Under the pieces are notes generated by a model. That model was not told where the DNA came from, searched no databases, and worked only from the letters and a program-made list of their open reading frames with translations. The translations under genes and the position numbers were made by a program. Source: Muscardinus avellanarius (lineage: Eukaryota; Chordata; Mammalia; Rodentia; Gliridae). From it: DNA of 64,000 nucleotides. How positions within the stretch are numbered: position 1 is the first letter of the stretch; each line of letters begins with the position of its first letter. The stretch lies in assembly GCA_963383645.1 (NCBI GenBank), contig OY726559.1, positions 123,755,721 to 123,819,720 on the forward strand. Reading direction: 5' to 3'. Positions 1 to 9,696 of the stretch are shown here, piece by piece.

Positions 1-970
1 CCTGTTGAGGGGTTAGGCCAGTGCTGGGGCCAGCGAGGCCGGCATTGGAGCCTGCCGTGAGGCAAGGCCGGTACTGGGGCCTCCAAGGCCAGGATAAGAG
101 CCTGACGAGGGGTTAGTCCAGTGCTGGGGCCAGCGAGGCCGGCATCAGAGCCTGCTGTGAGGCAAGGCCGGTGCTGGGGCCTCTGAGGATGGGACTGGAG
201 CCTGCTGAGGGGTTAGGCCGGTGCTGGGGCTAGCGAGGCCGGCATCAGAGCCTACCATGAGGCAAGGCCGGTACTGGGGCCTCCGAGGTAAGAGCCTGCT
301 GAGGGGTTAGGCCGGTGCTGGGGCCAGTGAGGCCGGCATCGGAGCGTGCCATGAGGCAAGGCCGGTACTGGGGCCTCCAAAGCCGGGATAAGAGCCTGCC
401 AAGGGGTTAGGCCGGTGCTGGGGCCAGCGAGGCTGGCATCAGAGCCTGCCGTGAGGGAAGGCCGGTACTGGGGCCTCCAAGGCCAAGATAACAACCTGCC
501 GAAGGGCTAGACCGGTGCTGGGGCCAGCGAGGCCGGCATCAGAGCCTCCCGTGAGGCAAGGCCAGCATCGGAGCCTGCCGTGAGACATGGCCAGTGCTGG
601 GGCCTCCTAGGCCGGGAACGGAACCTGCCGAGTGGTTAGGCCGGTCTGGGGCCAACGAGGCCGGCATTGGAGCCTGCCGTGAGGCTAGGCCGGTGCTGGG
701 GCCTCCGAGACCGGGATTGGAATCCTGCCAAGGGGTTAGGCCGGTGCAGGGGCCAATGGCCAGCATCGGAGCCTGGCGTAAGGCAAGTTCACTCCTTCGG
801 CCTCCAAGGCCGGGACCAAAGCCAGCTTAGGGGTTAGACCGGTGCAGGGGCCAGCGAAACCAGAACTGGGGCCTCCCATGAGGCAAGGCCGCTGCTTGAG
901 CCAGCGAGGTCTGGATCAGTCCACTGAGTAGCCAGGCCACTACTGGGACCATCAAGAGTGGGATTGGTAC
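1..970. repeat. GC-rich minisatellite, ~100-bp unit made of two ~50-bp halves
   Basis: The phrase 'gaggggttaggcc' or a close variant recurs at about 7, 107, 207, 301, 401, 501, 630, 730 and 829, so the period is 100 bp with one short and one long unit. Each unit has two related halves. One carries 'ggttaggccggtgctgggg' and 'cagcgaggccggcat'. The other carries 'gtgaggcaaggccggta' and 'ctccaaggccggga'. The array is cut by the window start, so its full length is unknown. Open frames across it exist on both strands only because the repeat is GC-rich and poor in stops; I see no reason to call them coding. Confidence 0.9.
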
Positions 971-1380
971 TTGCAACGCAGCATGCACAGAGAAATATCA
1001 CAGAAAATATAAATCAGATGCTTCTCTTAATCAGCAATAACTAGGAGGAAAAGGGCAACAGGAAGAGGTTGAGCTATAGAAAGGGCCCTATAGTGAAGCA
1101 ACTAATGTGACCAATCAGAGGGTATGTAATACTAGAGGACGGATCCTCTTTAAAAGGCAGGAGGTACATAAACAAATGTATCAAAGTAAATCACCAAAGA
1201 AGCGTGGGATGGAGGGAGGGGGAGGGAATGGGATGGGGGATGGAGAAGGGCTAATTGGATGATGTGTGCTTGTATATCCTCTCAAGTCTTGTACTCCAAT
1301 GTGATTGATATATGACTACAATGCACCAATTTAAAAAATAAATTAATTTAAAAAAAAGAAATACACACACAAAAAAAAAA
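971..1380 (+). mobile_element. L1 3'-end-like segment with A-rich tail
   Basis: The right half has a G-rich polypurine run (1207-1250), then 'ctaattggatgatg', then 'atgactacaatgcacca', and ends in an A-rich tail (1330-1380). The same motifs occur in reverse order and complement at 16300-16930 and, more diverged, at 63498-63800. This marks a dispersed family whose purine run and A-tail fit an L1 3' UTR. The left half (975-1200) is not recognised; it contains a CCAAT-type box near 1112 and 'ctctttaaaaggc' near 1147. It abuts the minisatellite directly. Confidence 0.6.
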
Positions 1381-1396
1381 ATAAAGAAAGAATAAT

Positions 1397-1611
1397 TAGC
1401 CAGGCGTGGTGGCACACGCTTGTAACCCTAGTACTTGGGAGGCCGAGACAGGAGGATTGCAAGGGTTCGCAGACAGCCTCAGCTACTTAGTGAGGCTCTC
1501 AGCAACTTAGTGAGACCCTGTTTCCAAATAAAATATAAAATAGGCCTGGGAGTATAGCCCGGAGGTAGAAAAGCCCCTGGGTTCCACCCCCAGTACCACA
1601 CACACACAAAA
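1397..1611 (+). mobile_element. SINE B1-dID, type C
   Basis: B1 head 'agccaggcgtggtggcac', C-type ID part with 'gggagtatagcccggaggt', ending in a short CA tail. Confidence 0.9.
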
Positions 1612-1678
1612 AAAGAGCCTTTGGTTGGCATTATAATTTATAACTTTAACATGTAAATATAATTTTTGTCTTTGTGTG

Positions 1679-2048
1679 TGTATCATTGAAATTGAGCTAG
1701 GGAGTCGCAGAGGAGGTAAACACCGCCAAGTTATCAAAAGCTACTTTAATCAACTGGCTCCTTCCGGCAATATCTACCAACCGTGAGGGAAGGGACCACT
1801 GAGCCACGCAGTCAGCAGAGTCACGCGGCGAAGAAGAAGTACCGATATTTTGTAGCAAGGGTGGGGGGGTTGGAAGTGGGGGTAGCAGTGCGGGAATGCT
1901 GATTGTCTTGTGACATCAGGAGTCTCGTAGCATCTGGAGTCTGTCTTATGATGTCTGGAGTCTCGTGACATCTCCGCTCTGGCTTCCAGGGTTCTGCCTC
2001 CTGTCCCCGCTGTAGGATCCTGTGTGGGAAGGAAGGGACCCGACCTAT

Positions 2049-2050
<2 letters not shown>
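1679..2050 (-). mobile_element. Solo LTR of an endogenous retrovirus (copy 1)
   Basis: On the minus strand it starts TGATAGGTCGG and ends in CA. It aligns along its length with 7111-7472: shared blocks include the purine stretch near the left edge, repeated 'gtctggagtctcgtgacatc'-like units, 'ttccagggttctgcctcctg' and 'gaagggaccc' near the right edge. The poly(A) signal is weak (ATTAAA form) and the TATA region is decayed. Flanks show 'gtgtg' on both sides, which could be a 5-bp target duplication but is low complexity. No internal retroviral genes are present. Confidence 0.7.
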
Positions 2051-2086
<36 letters not shown>

Positions 2087-2088
2087 CC
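2051..2088. repeat. (GT)n microsatellite
   Basis: Uninterrupted GT run directly at the right edge of LTR copy 1. Confidence 0.95.
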
Positions 2089-2108
2089 AGAGGCGCTATA
2101 CCCCCAGC

Positions 2109-2206
2109 CCAATTTTTTTTTTTTTTGGTGATGGTACTGGGAGTGGAACCTAGGGGCTTTTCTACACCCAGGCTATACTCTCAGACCTATTTTATACTTT
2201 ATTTAT
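2109..2206 (-). mobile_element. SINE fragment, type C ID part
   Basis: T-tail followed by 'tggtactgggagtggaac' and 'ggctatactctcagacc'; the B1 part is missing. Confidence 0.75.
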
Positions 2207-2214
2207 TTTATTTA

Positions 2215-2248
<34 letters not shown>

Positions 2249-2262
2249 TATTATTATTATTT
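2207..2262. repeat. (TTTA)n/(ATT)n microsatellite
   Basis: Simple run between two minus-strand SINEs, at the A-tail of the right-hand one. Confidence 0.9.
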
Positions 2263-2468
2263 GCAGGTCTGGGGATAGAACCCAGGGGCATTTGACCTCC
2301 GAGCTACACCCCCTGCCCTATTTTTTTTTTTTTATTCTTTATTTTGAAACCGGGTCTCACTGTTGCAGAGGGCCTCACTAAGTTGCTGAGGCTGTCCGCA
2401 AACCGCAATCCTCCAGGTCTCAGCCTCCTGAATGCTGGGATTACAAGCGTGCGCCACCACGCCCGGCT
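2263..2468 (-). mobile_element. SINE B1-dID, type B
   Basis: 'gcaggtctggggatagaac' through 'ccaccacgcccggct'; full length. Confidence 0.9.
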
Positions 2469-2626
2469 CTATTTCCACCTTTTGCACAGCTGTAGAGGCA
2501 GTGCCCTGTGCCTGGACTGTTCTCACCTGTCCATGGCAGGGAGATGCTCATTCTTCTCCTGGGCTCTGCTCAAGGCCTCCCTCCTGCATGCCCAGGGTAG
2601 CTTAACTGCTAAGTGAGGGGGCTGGG

Positions 2627-3003
2627 TTTTTTTTTTTTGTTGTTGTTGTTGTTTTTGGTGGTACGTTGGGTGGAACCCAGAGGCTTTCTACCTCTGGGCT
2701 ATACTCCCAGACCCATTTTATATTTTATTTGGAAACAGGGTCTCACTAAGTTGCTGAGAGCCTCACTAAGTAGCTGCGGCTGGCTTCGAACCTGTGTGAT
2801 CCTCCTGTCTCAGCCTCCCAAGCATGGGGATTACAAGCGTGCGCCACCACGCCCGGCCTATTTTATACTTTATTTGGAAACAGGGTCTCACTAAGTTGCT
2901 GAGATCCTCACTAAGTAGCTGAGGCTGGCTTTGAAACCATGCGATCCTCCTGTCTCAGCCTCCCAAGCTCTGGGATTATAAGCATGCGCCACCAAACCAG
3001 GCT
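2627..3003 (-). mobile_element. SINE type C followed by an extra B1 part (partial dimer)
   Basis: A full type C copy (2627-2857) is followed at once by a second B1 part with its linker (2858-3003) but no ID part. This is what unequal recombination between SINEs, or 5' truncation into a neighbour, would leave. Confidence 0.8.
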
Positions 3004-3006
3004 TTA

Positions 3007-3010
<4 letters not shown>

Positions 3011-3054
<44 letters not shown>
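3011..3054. repeat. (GT)n microsatellite
   Basis: GT run at the tail side of the next minus-strand SINE. Confidence 0.95.
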
Positions 3055-3056
<2 letters not shown>

Positions 3057-3237
3057 TAGTGGAGGGTGAAACCCAGGCATTTCCACCTCCAGGGTATATC
3101 CTCTAACCTATTTTTAAAACAGGGTCTCACTAAGTTGTGGAGGGCCTAAGTAGCTGAGGCTGGCCATGAACCTAGAATCCTCCTTTCTCAGCCTCTCAAG
3201 TACTGGGATTACAAGTGTGTGTCTCCATACCCAGCTA
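3055..3237 (-). mobile_element. SINE B1-dID, diverged
   Basis: 'ggagggtgaaacccaggca' to 'ccatacccagct'; older copy with many changes. Confidence 0.8.
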
Positions 3238-3291
3238 ATATTTGACATTTTAATAAATTGCCTTAATGAAATTAATAAAATATTTTATATT

Positions 3292-3491
3292 CCTTTTTTT
3301 TTGAGGTACTGGGGATGGAGCCCAGGGCAATGGCCTACCTCCAAGCTACATTCCCAGCCCTATTTCTTTTATTCTTTATTTGAAAACAAGGTCTCACTGA
3401 GTTGCAAAGGGCATCACTAAGGATTAAACTGCAATCCTCCCATTTTAGCCTTTCAAATGCTGGGATTACAAGCGTGTACCACCATCAGCTG
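3292..3491 (-). mobile_element. SINE B1-dID, type A
   Basis: 'gaggtactggggatggagc' to 'gtgtaccaccatcagct'. Confidence 0.85.
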
Positions 3492-3621
3492 AAATGATTT
3501 ATATTCTAAATGTTTAAAATCAACTGTCCTTAAAACTTGGAGAGAGACCTCTCAATTTTACAGGAACTTTTTGTCTTTTTTGGTAGACAAAGTCAGCCTT
3601 TTGATGTAAAGATTTAGAATA

Positions 3622-3943
3622 AAGCTGGGTGTGGTGGCACATGCTTGTAATCCCAGTACTTGGGAAGCTAAAACAGGAGGATCATAGGATGGAGGACAGT
3701 ATCAGCAATTTATCCAGACTTTCAGTAACCTAGTGAGACCCTATTTCAAAACAAAATATAGCTGGGCGTGGTGGTACACGATTGTAATCCCCACTCTTGG
3801 GAGGCGGAGACAGGAGGATTGCGCTGGTCTGAAGCCAGCCTTGCTGGCTTAAGAGACCCTGTTTCCAAATAAAAATATTAAACAGGTCTGGGAGTGTAGC
3901 CCAAAGGTAGAAGGCCCCTGCGTTTCATCCCCAGTACCACACA
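3622..3943 (+). mobile_element. SINE B1 part (3622-3760) followed by full type D SINE (3762-3943)
   Basis: The first copy stops in its linker at 'caaaacaaaatat', where the second begins 'agctgggcgtggtgg'. The second has the D-type 'gccttgctggcttaagaga' segment. Confidence 0.85.
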
Positions 3944-3971
3944 CAAAAAGAAAATGAATAAAAAATAAAAC

Positions 3972-4019
3972 AAGGGGTGTACCTTGGGAGTCAAAAGCCC
4001 CTGGGTTCTATCCCCAGAC
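3972..4019 (+). mobile_element. ID-part fragment
   Basis: 'ggggtgtaccttgggagtc' and 'ctgggttctatccccagac'. Probably the remaining 3' part of the B1 copy at 3622, separated by the inserted type D element. Confidence 0.6.
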
Positions 4020-4043
4020 CCACACACACACACACACACACAC

Positions 4044-4085
<42 letters not shown>

Positions 4086-4142
4086 TATTATATATAATAT
4101 ATAACACATAACATATAACATATAATACAATATATACATACT
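4020..4142. repeat. (CA)n-(TA)n microsatellite with AT-rich decay
   Basis: CA run 4020-4046, TA run 4048-4082, then degenerate TATA-rich sequence, at a SINE tail. Confidence 0.9.
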
Positions 4143-4690
4143 ATATTATCAAATGTCTATTGCAAAGATTGTACCTTATGCAATTTTGGGAGCTGGCTCA
4201 GCTGTCTCTTACAGGACTATTGTCTTTACGTCTGATGCTGAAGCTTGAAGTCATGGCGGGCAGTCAGGACGGCGTGATGGATGTAAAATGGGGAGGGAAG
4301 GGCAGTCTGGACCCTGCCAGCACAATTGGGAGCTTATGAGGAAGAACCGTTCTAGTTGCCTCTGAGCTTGATGGCTACAGATGTCCGACAAGAGCTCGAT
4401 GTTTTGTCAAGGAGTCAAATGCACACACCTCGTGTAGGAGTTGGTGAAGCTGAAGGAGGATGCAGAACAGGTGGAGAAGCTGCAGGTCCGGATGCAGCTC
4501 CATTCCAAAGAGGTGAGCCAGCAGACAGGCCATGATTACTGAGAAGCAACATGGCTGTTACAGCAACTCTGCCCTTTGCCTCTTGCATGAGATCTCCTCT
4601 TGTGGTCAGCCCTAACCGGAAACAGAAAGAAAAGAAAATGTGGGGAAATTCATTCAGTTAACCAAGCTGACATATTTAAAAAGCCACCAC
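4143..4690 (+). pseudogene. Unrecognised stretch with a short exon-like coding remnant
   Basis: Mostly nothing recognisable. From 4438 to 4539 one frame reads a charged, heptad-like stretch beginning ELVKLKEDAEQVEKLQ, with an in-frame TAG just before it (4435) and TGA after it (4540). It could be a piece of a decayed retrocopy of a coiled-coil protein mRNA, or chance. I cannot name a parent gene. Confidence 0.25.
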
Positions 4691-4691
4691 A

Positions 4692-5110
4692 GAGCTGGAT
4701 GTGGTGGCACAGGCCTGTGATCCCAGCACTTGGCTGGCTGAGACAGACTGCAGTTTCAAGGTCAGCATCAAAGCCAGGTGTGGTGGCGCCCACTTGTAAT
4801 CCCAGCATTCGGGAGGCTGAGACAGGAGGATCACAGTTCGAGGACAGCCTAGGCAGTGAGGCCCTCTGCAACTCAGTGAGGCCTTGTTTCAAATAAAGAA
4901 TAAAAAGTAGGGCTGGGGTGTAGCTCAGAAGTAGAATGGCCCTGGGTTCCATCCCTAGACCCACAACAACTAAAAAAGAGGACAGTGTCAGCAATGTAAC
5001 AAGACTCTCAGGAACCTGGTGAGACCCTGCTTCAAACAAAAAATTTTAAAAGGGCTGGAAGTGTAGCTCAGAGGTAGAATGCCCCTGGATTCCATCCCCA
5101 ATGCCAAAAA
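4692..5110 (+). mobile_element. SINE interrupted by a second, type A SINE
   Basis: An outer copy starts at 4692 and breaks off near 4770. A full type A copy lies at 4771-4972. The outer copy appears to resume at about 4979 ('ggacagtgtcagcaatgt') and ends in its own ID part near 5105. Confidence 0.7.
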
Positions 5111-5246
5111 GAAAGGAAAAAGCTACCACAGACAACAGAGCATTGGCGTCCAGACATACAGGGCAAATCTTTCAGCAAGAATTTCACAGAATCATAATCG
5201 TAGTGAAAGATCTGAAGGTGCTTTCCTCGGAATTTGACAGGTCAAG

Positions 5247-5530
5247 TGTGGTAGACAGAATTCGAAGATGATCCGGTTTCCTGCCTCTGCTACATATATC
5301 CTTTGTAGTTCACCCACTCTAATATGAATCAGACTTGTGCCTATGATGTGACTATCACTGCTACAATTATGTTGCCTTATATTATATATTATACTTGGAG
5401 GTTTTGCAGAAGCAAGAAAGGCCCTCAATCAGTTGACCTTGAGTTGACAAACCGAACAAATTAACCTGGGTGGGCATAACCTAATGAGGCAATACGTAAA
5501 ATGGTCTGGCCCTTCCCAAAGTAACCAAAG
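5247..5530 (+). mobile_element. MLT1-like LTR, 5' portion
   Basis: Starts TGTGGTAGACAGAATTC, the hallmark start of MLT1-group MaLR LTRs, and later has 'ttaacctgggtgggcataa' followed by 'cctaatgaggc', also typical. The 3' end of the LTR is not seen. Old insertion on the + strand. Confidence 0.65.
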
Positions 5531-5652
5531 GCTGTGGGGAGGGGGGGGGGGTCCCAAGGCCTAGCTGGGGTCAGCTGAGAGCCCCTGGAGCAGCCCCAGC
5601 CAATAGGTAGCAGAGTAATAGGGACCTTATTCTTTCAATAAGGAAATGAATT

Positions 5653-5710
5653 CTTTTTTTTTTTTTTCAGCACGAGGGATTGAGCACAGGGTCATTCTAT
5701 CCCCAAATGA
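5653..5710 (-). mobile_element. ID-part fragment
   Basis: T-run then 'gggattgagcacagggtca' and 'ttctatcccc'; no B1 part. Confidence 0.55.
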
Positions 5711-5769
5711 GGTAAAAATAAGAGTATTAGGTACCAAGGAGGTGAGTTGGGGAGAAAAGTCTGAAAAAT

Positions 5770-5974
5770 TGGTGGGTGTGGTGACACACATTGTAATCCC
5801 AGTACTTGGGGAGGCTAAGACAGGAGGATCACACATACATGCCAGCTTCAGCTACTTAGTGAGACCCTGTTTAAAATAAAGAATAAAAAATCAGCCTGGG
5901 GGTGTAGCTCGGAGGTAGAATGACCTTGAGTTCAAAGTTCAATCCCAGTTCTGCAAAAAAAAAAAAAAAAATTT
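5770..5974 (+). mobile_element. SINE B1-dID, type A
   Basis: 'ggtgggtgtggtgacacac' to A17 tail; the ID part has a small internal duplication ('gagttcaaagttcaatccc'). Confidence 0.85.
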
Positions 5975-6263
5975 GGAAAATTCATAATCTCTAACTCCAA
6001 CCTATAGAGTGAGTTCTGTCTTGGACAGAAGCCTCCAAGAGCCACACCCTTAAGCACAACAGCCCCTCTAGGCACCTGAGATCCCCCAGATGCTTGAGAA
6101 ACAAAGGGTCCTAGAGGGGAACAAAGGTTGGACGCCAGGCACCCACCCCTCTGCCAAGGGAACTGAAGATTGAGAGGAAGTCCAGACCTCCACCCAGGGC
6201 CCCACCCAACCAAGAGGGGCCCCATCCATCCCCTCTGGGGAGTTCTATAAAAGAACTGAAAAA
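5975..6263. other. Unique sequence, nothing recognised
   Basis: No conserved coding frame, repeat signature or RNA structure seen. Confidence 0.5.
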
Positions 6264-6265
6264 AG

Positions 6266-6462
6266 GCCGGGCGTGGTGGTGCAGGCTTGTAATCCTCAGG
6301 CTTGGGAGGCGGAGACAGGAGAATCGCGCAGGTTCGAAGCCAGCCCTGCTGGCTTAGGATACCCTGTTTTCAAAAATAAAAAAGTATAAAATAGGTCTGG
6401 GAGTGTAGCCCAGAGGTAGAAGGGCTTCCAGGAACTCCAGTACCACACACACAAAAAAAAAA
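6266..6462 (+). mobile_element. SINE B1-dID, type D
   Basis: 'ggccgggcgtggtggtgc', 'gccctgctggcttaggata' and 'agaagggcttccaggaact'. Confidence 0.9.
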
Positions 6463-6663
6463 GAACTGAAAAAGCTGCCAAGTGCCTTGCTCTGACATTC
6501 TCCACCTCTTAAGACGGCCTGCCTATGCCCTCGAACCCGTCACTTTCCTAAGTAAAACCTCTGTCTTTTCTCTGTCTGGCATGTGCTCAAGATTTTTTGG
6601 CCATGTAAGCCAAGAACCCTAGAGAACTATCATGTTTTCCCAGGACAGAGCTATATGCCAAGT

Positions 6664-6803
6664 TCTATTTTTTATTCTTTATTTTGGAACAGGGGCTTAC
6701 TAAGTTGCGAAGGGCCTCACAGAGGTTAGCTCTGAACCTTAGATCTTCCTGTCTTAGCCTCCCAAGTACTGGGATTACAAGCCTGCGCCACCACGCCCGG
6801 CTC
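6664..6803 (-). mobile_element. SINE, B1 part and linker only
   Basis: 'tattttttattctttattt' to 'ccaccacgcccggct'; ID part absent. Confidence 0.8.
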
Positions 6804-7000
6804 AAGGAAATGAATTCCGTCAACAATCTGGGGGCACTCCCAAGTGTCTCACCCTCTGGCCAAGCCTCCAGATGAGGACACATCTGTCCAACACCTGAAT
6901 TTCAGACCACTAAGGTCCTCAGCACAGTAATACACACCATGCCAGATTGGGGCCATAGAATCTGTGCCATAAATTGTGTAATTAAGACAAGATTTGTGGT

Positions 7001-7110
7001 GCCGGGCATGGTGGTGTACACTTATAATCCCAGCATTTGGGAGGCTGAGACAGGAGGATCGTAGTTCATGGACAGTCTCAGCTACTTAGTGAGGACCTTA
7101 GCAAGGCAGT
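7001..7110 (+). mobile_element. SINE type A, left half (split by LTR)
   Basis: B1 head 'gccgggcatggtggtgtac' runs to 'gcaaggcagt', then breaks off where LTR copy 2 begins. The rest is at 7473-7579. Confidence 0.85.
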
Positions 7111-7472
7111 TGAAACATTGAAAATTGAGTTAGGGAATTTAGGAGGGAGGTAAAAACACCAACTGGGTTATCAAAGACCACTGTTTTATTCAGACCCGGC
7201 CCCTCCGGAGAGTCAGCCAGCGGGAGGTGTGGGGGGGACTATGGGCCAAGTGTCTGGAGAGTTGCGCATAGACCTGATTGGCCGGCTGAGTCACATGGTG
7301 GATCAGAGGCAGCGTTGTTTTATAGGCATGCTGATTCTCTCCCCACATCTGTAGTCTCACAATGTTTGGAGTCTCAAGGCACTCGGAATTTCGCGATATC
7401 TCCACTTTTGACTTCCGGGGTTCTGCCTCCTGTTCCCTCTGACCTCACATGGGGAAGGGACCCAACTTATCA
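7111..7472 (-). mobile_element. Solo LTR of an endogenous retrovirus (copy 2)
   Basis: Minus-strand TG...CA element of about 362 bp. In minus-strand sense it has a TATA box TATAAAA (complement of 7318-7324) and downstream a poly(A) signal AATAAA (complement of 7185-7190), with a CCAAT between them (7277-7281). It is homologous to 1679-2050. It sits inside a SINE that resumes exactly at 7473, and '(g/t)cagt' on both sides fits a ~5-bp target duplication. It is a solo LTR: no gag, pol or env sequence is present. Confidence 0.8.
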
Positions 7473-7579
7473 TCAGTGAAACCCTGTTTCAAAATAAAGA
7501 ATAAAAACTAGGGCTAGGGGTGTAGCTTGGAGGTAGGATGCCCCTGGGTTCCATGCCCAGCACTGCAACCAAAAAAAAA
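7473..7579 (+). mobile_element. SINE type A, right half (split by LTR)
   Basis: Resumes with 'tcagtgaaaccctgtttca', then the ID part and an A-tail; completes the copy begun at 7001. Confidence 0.85.
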
Positions 7580-7670
7580 TCTAAAATATCCAAACCAATA
7601 TCCAAATATTTGCAGTACTTGGGATTGAACCCAGAAAAATGCTTTCTTATTCCATCCACCCAGAAAAACT

Positions 7671-7680
7671 GTGTGTGTGA

Positions 7681-7732
<52 letters not shown>
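7671..7732. repeat. (TG)n microsatellite
   Basis: TG run with one early interruption, at the tail of the SINE that follows. Confidence 0.95.
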
Positions 7733-7733
<1 letters not shown>

Positions 7734-7924
7734 GGGGGTACTGGAGATTGAACCCAGGGGCTTGCTACCTCTGAGCTACACCTCGAGCCCTATTTTGTGT
7801 TTTCTTTTGAAACAGGATCTCACTAAGTTACAGAGGGCCTAAGTATCTGAGGCTGACTGAAAACCTGCGATCCTCCTCAGTCTCCCAAGTACTGGGATTA
7901 CAAGTGTGCGCCACCATGCCTGGT
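7733..7924 (-). mobile_element. SINE B1-dID, type A
   Basis: 'gggggtactggagattgaa' to 'gccaccatgcctggt'. The flank 'cagaaaaactgtgtgtg' before it recurs inverted after it ('cacacagtttttctgggtg'). Confidence 0.85.
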
Positions 7925-8870
7925 CTTTTTATTTTGAAACACACAGTTTTTCTGGGTGGATGGAATAAGAAAGCATTTTTCTGGGTGGTTGAATGTGAAA
8001 GTAACGAAACAACCCATGCTCCCAGTGAGCAGTTTGGGGAGAGGGTGTGTCTACAGGATCCCCTCCAGGAGGCGGAAGGGAAGGAGCCAGCTCTTAGGCT
8101 GCTTCTGAGCACATCTAGTTTGGTGGCCGCCTGAGGGAGTGAGTACTGTGCGCAGAGGAATGCTCAGGGTGCTGGAGGTAGAACTTATCTCTTTCACCTG
8201 AGGGCAGAATAAAAGAAATGACTGCATCCTCCTCCTCTGCCTGCACTTGAAATACTGAGTAGCTCCGGCTGGGGTCCCCCAGCACTCGGCTTCCACAGTC
8301 CCCTGGGCGCACTGCAGCAGCATCTCAGGGTACCTGTGCCTACGGTGCTTCCCTGCTTCCCCGCTCTCAGAACACACGTAGAATTAATGGTCCTCCGCTG
8401 CAGGCCTGTACTAGAATTAATGGTCCTCCGCTGCAGGCCTGTCCTCTTCCAGAGTGTCCTCTCCTGGGGTTTAGCGCCACCTTCACCAGCCAGGGCCTGA
8501 ACCAGCCCGTGGGCTTTGTCCTTGCCTTCCACACTAAGCCGCCCGCCCTGACCTTCCCTTCTCCACTGCCAAAGCCGCCCCAGTGGGTCACCTCTGCCCA
8601 TTTCAGGTCTCTTCAGTTCCCCTCTCTGCCTTACAGTTAGGACTATCTTTAAAACTCAAAGACTTGATGGGGTTCAGTTCCTGCTTGCTCCACCAGACCA
8701 CCTATCCACTTCTAGCCATCCACACTCTACCAGGCTCAGAGCCATTGACCCCGCCCATAGCTCCAGGCTGCTTTTGCCGCTGCACTCAGCACTCTGGCCA
8801 GGGGCCAGTCACCGAGGGCGTTTCTCTCCCTCTTTAATAGGTATCTAGCTTTCCCCACCCCGCCCCCAAG
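7925..8870. other. Unique or very old sequence, mostly unrecognised
   Basis: Includes a short local duplication of 'agaattaatggtcctccgct' at 8381 and 8412 (31-bp spacing). Open frames overlap on both strands here but show no recognisable domain. Confidence 0.4.
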
Positions 8871-8879
8871 GCCTTGGTG

Positions 8880-9210
8880 CATACACTTCCTTCCCCATTT
8901 CACATAATTAACCCCTGTGCTTCTTTCGGAGCTCAGCTTAGACACAGTTTCCTTGGAGACGCCCTCATAGATCTCTCCAATAAGCCGAGAACCCTTTATT
9001 ATATTTGCTCATAGAAATATGGCCCCATCTGCACAGCACACCGCTCAGTGTGGCTGTATATTGTGCACGTGCGTTTATTTCACTTGTGTTCGTCTCCCTT
9101 GTTACACCCGAGGCTCTGTGAAGGGCAAGAATCATGTGTGCTTCTGCAAATTAGGTGCTCGGCACACAAGGAGCACGCCATAAATACTTGTTAGATGAGT
9201 GAGGAGACCA
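8880..9210 (+). mobile_element. L2 LINE 3' end
   Basis: Reads like an L2 tail: 'gaagggcaagaatcatgtg', 'aggtgctcggcacacaag', then 'cataaatacttgttagatg' and 'agtgag'. The upstream 'cagtttccttggagacgcc' fits the preceding L2 region. Confidence 0.7.
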
Positions 9211-9657
9211 GAGAATGCCCTGTGTGTTCTTAGCCGAAGTCACGTAATAAAGTCCTGTTCCTCTGGTCTGTCCACTGGGACTTGGGAATAGTGTGGTCAT
9301 GGGTAACACTTGGGACGGTGGCGTCCATGGTGGCTTAGTAGGCGCTAACGCCAGAATGCTGGGCTTTATCCTGGCTCTGCAATGGCATGGGCTCCAGAAA
9401 GTTCTTTCTGAGGTCTGAATTTTAAATTTACCTAGAGATTAGGTGTCTTCTGCCATTGGGTTCTCCTCAGCTGCTTTCTCTAAGTCCTCTTCTCCGTCCT
9501 TTCCGCCTGCCTCCTGAGAAGGTAAGTGGGGGAGGGCCTCCTGCGAAGGGCAGGGAAGGCACATGGTGTGGGTGCTAACTCCATGGGACCGCCCTGGCAT
9601 TCAGGAACTGCTTCTGGATTCTCTGTTCTCAAACCAGCTGCAAAAAAAAACAGGCTT

Positions 9658-9658
<1 letters not shown>

Positions 9659-9695
<37 letters not shown>
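9659..9695. repeat. (TG)n microsatellite
   Basis: TG run at a SINE tail. Confidence 0.95.

Positions 9696-9696
<1 letters not shown>

Noticed and set aside
252..830. Proline/alanine-rich open frames on both strands in the first kilobase
   Set aside because: They simply read the GC-rich tandem repeat in either direction, with no start context, no splice signals and no domain.
1..970. CRISPR-like array
   Set aside because: The repeats are contiguous variants with no unique spacers, and the DNA is vertebrate.
1679..7472. A provirus between the two LTR copies
   Set aside because: The 5 kb between them holds SINEs, an MLT1 piece and unique DNA, with no gag, pol or env; each is a separate solo LTR.
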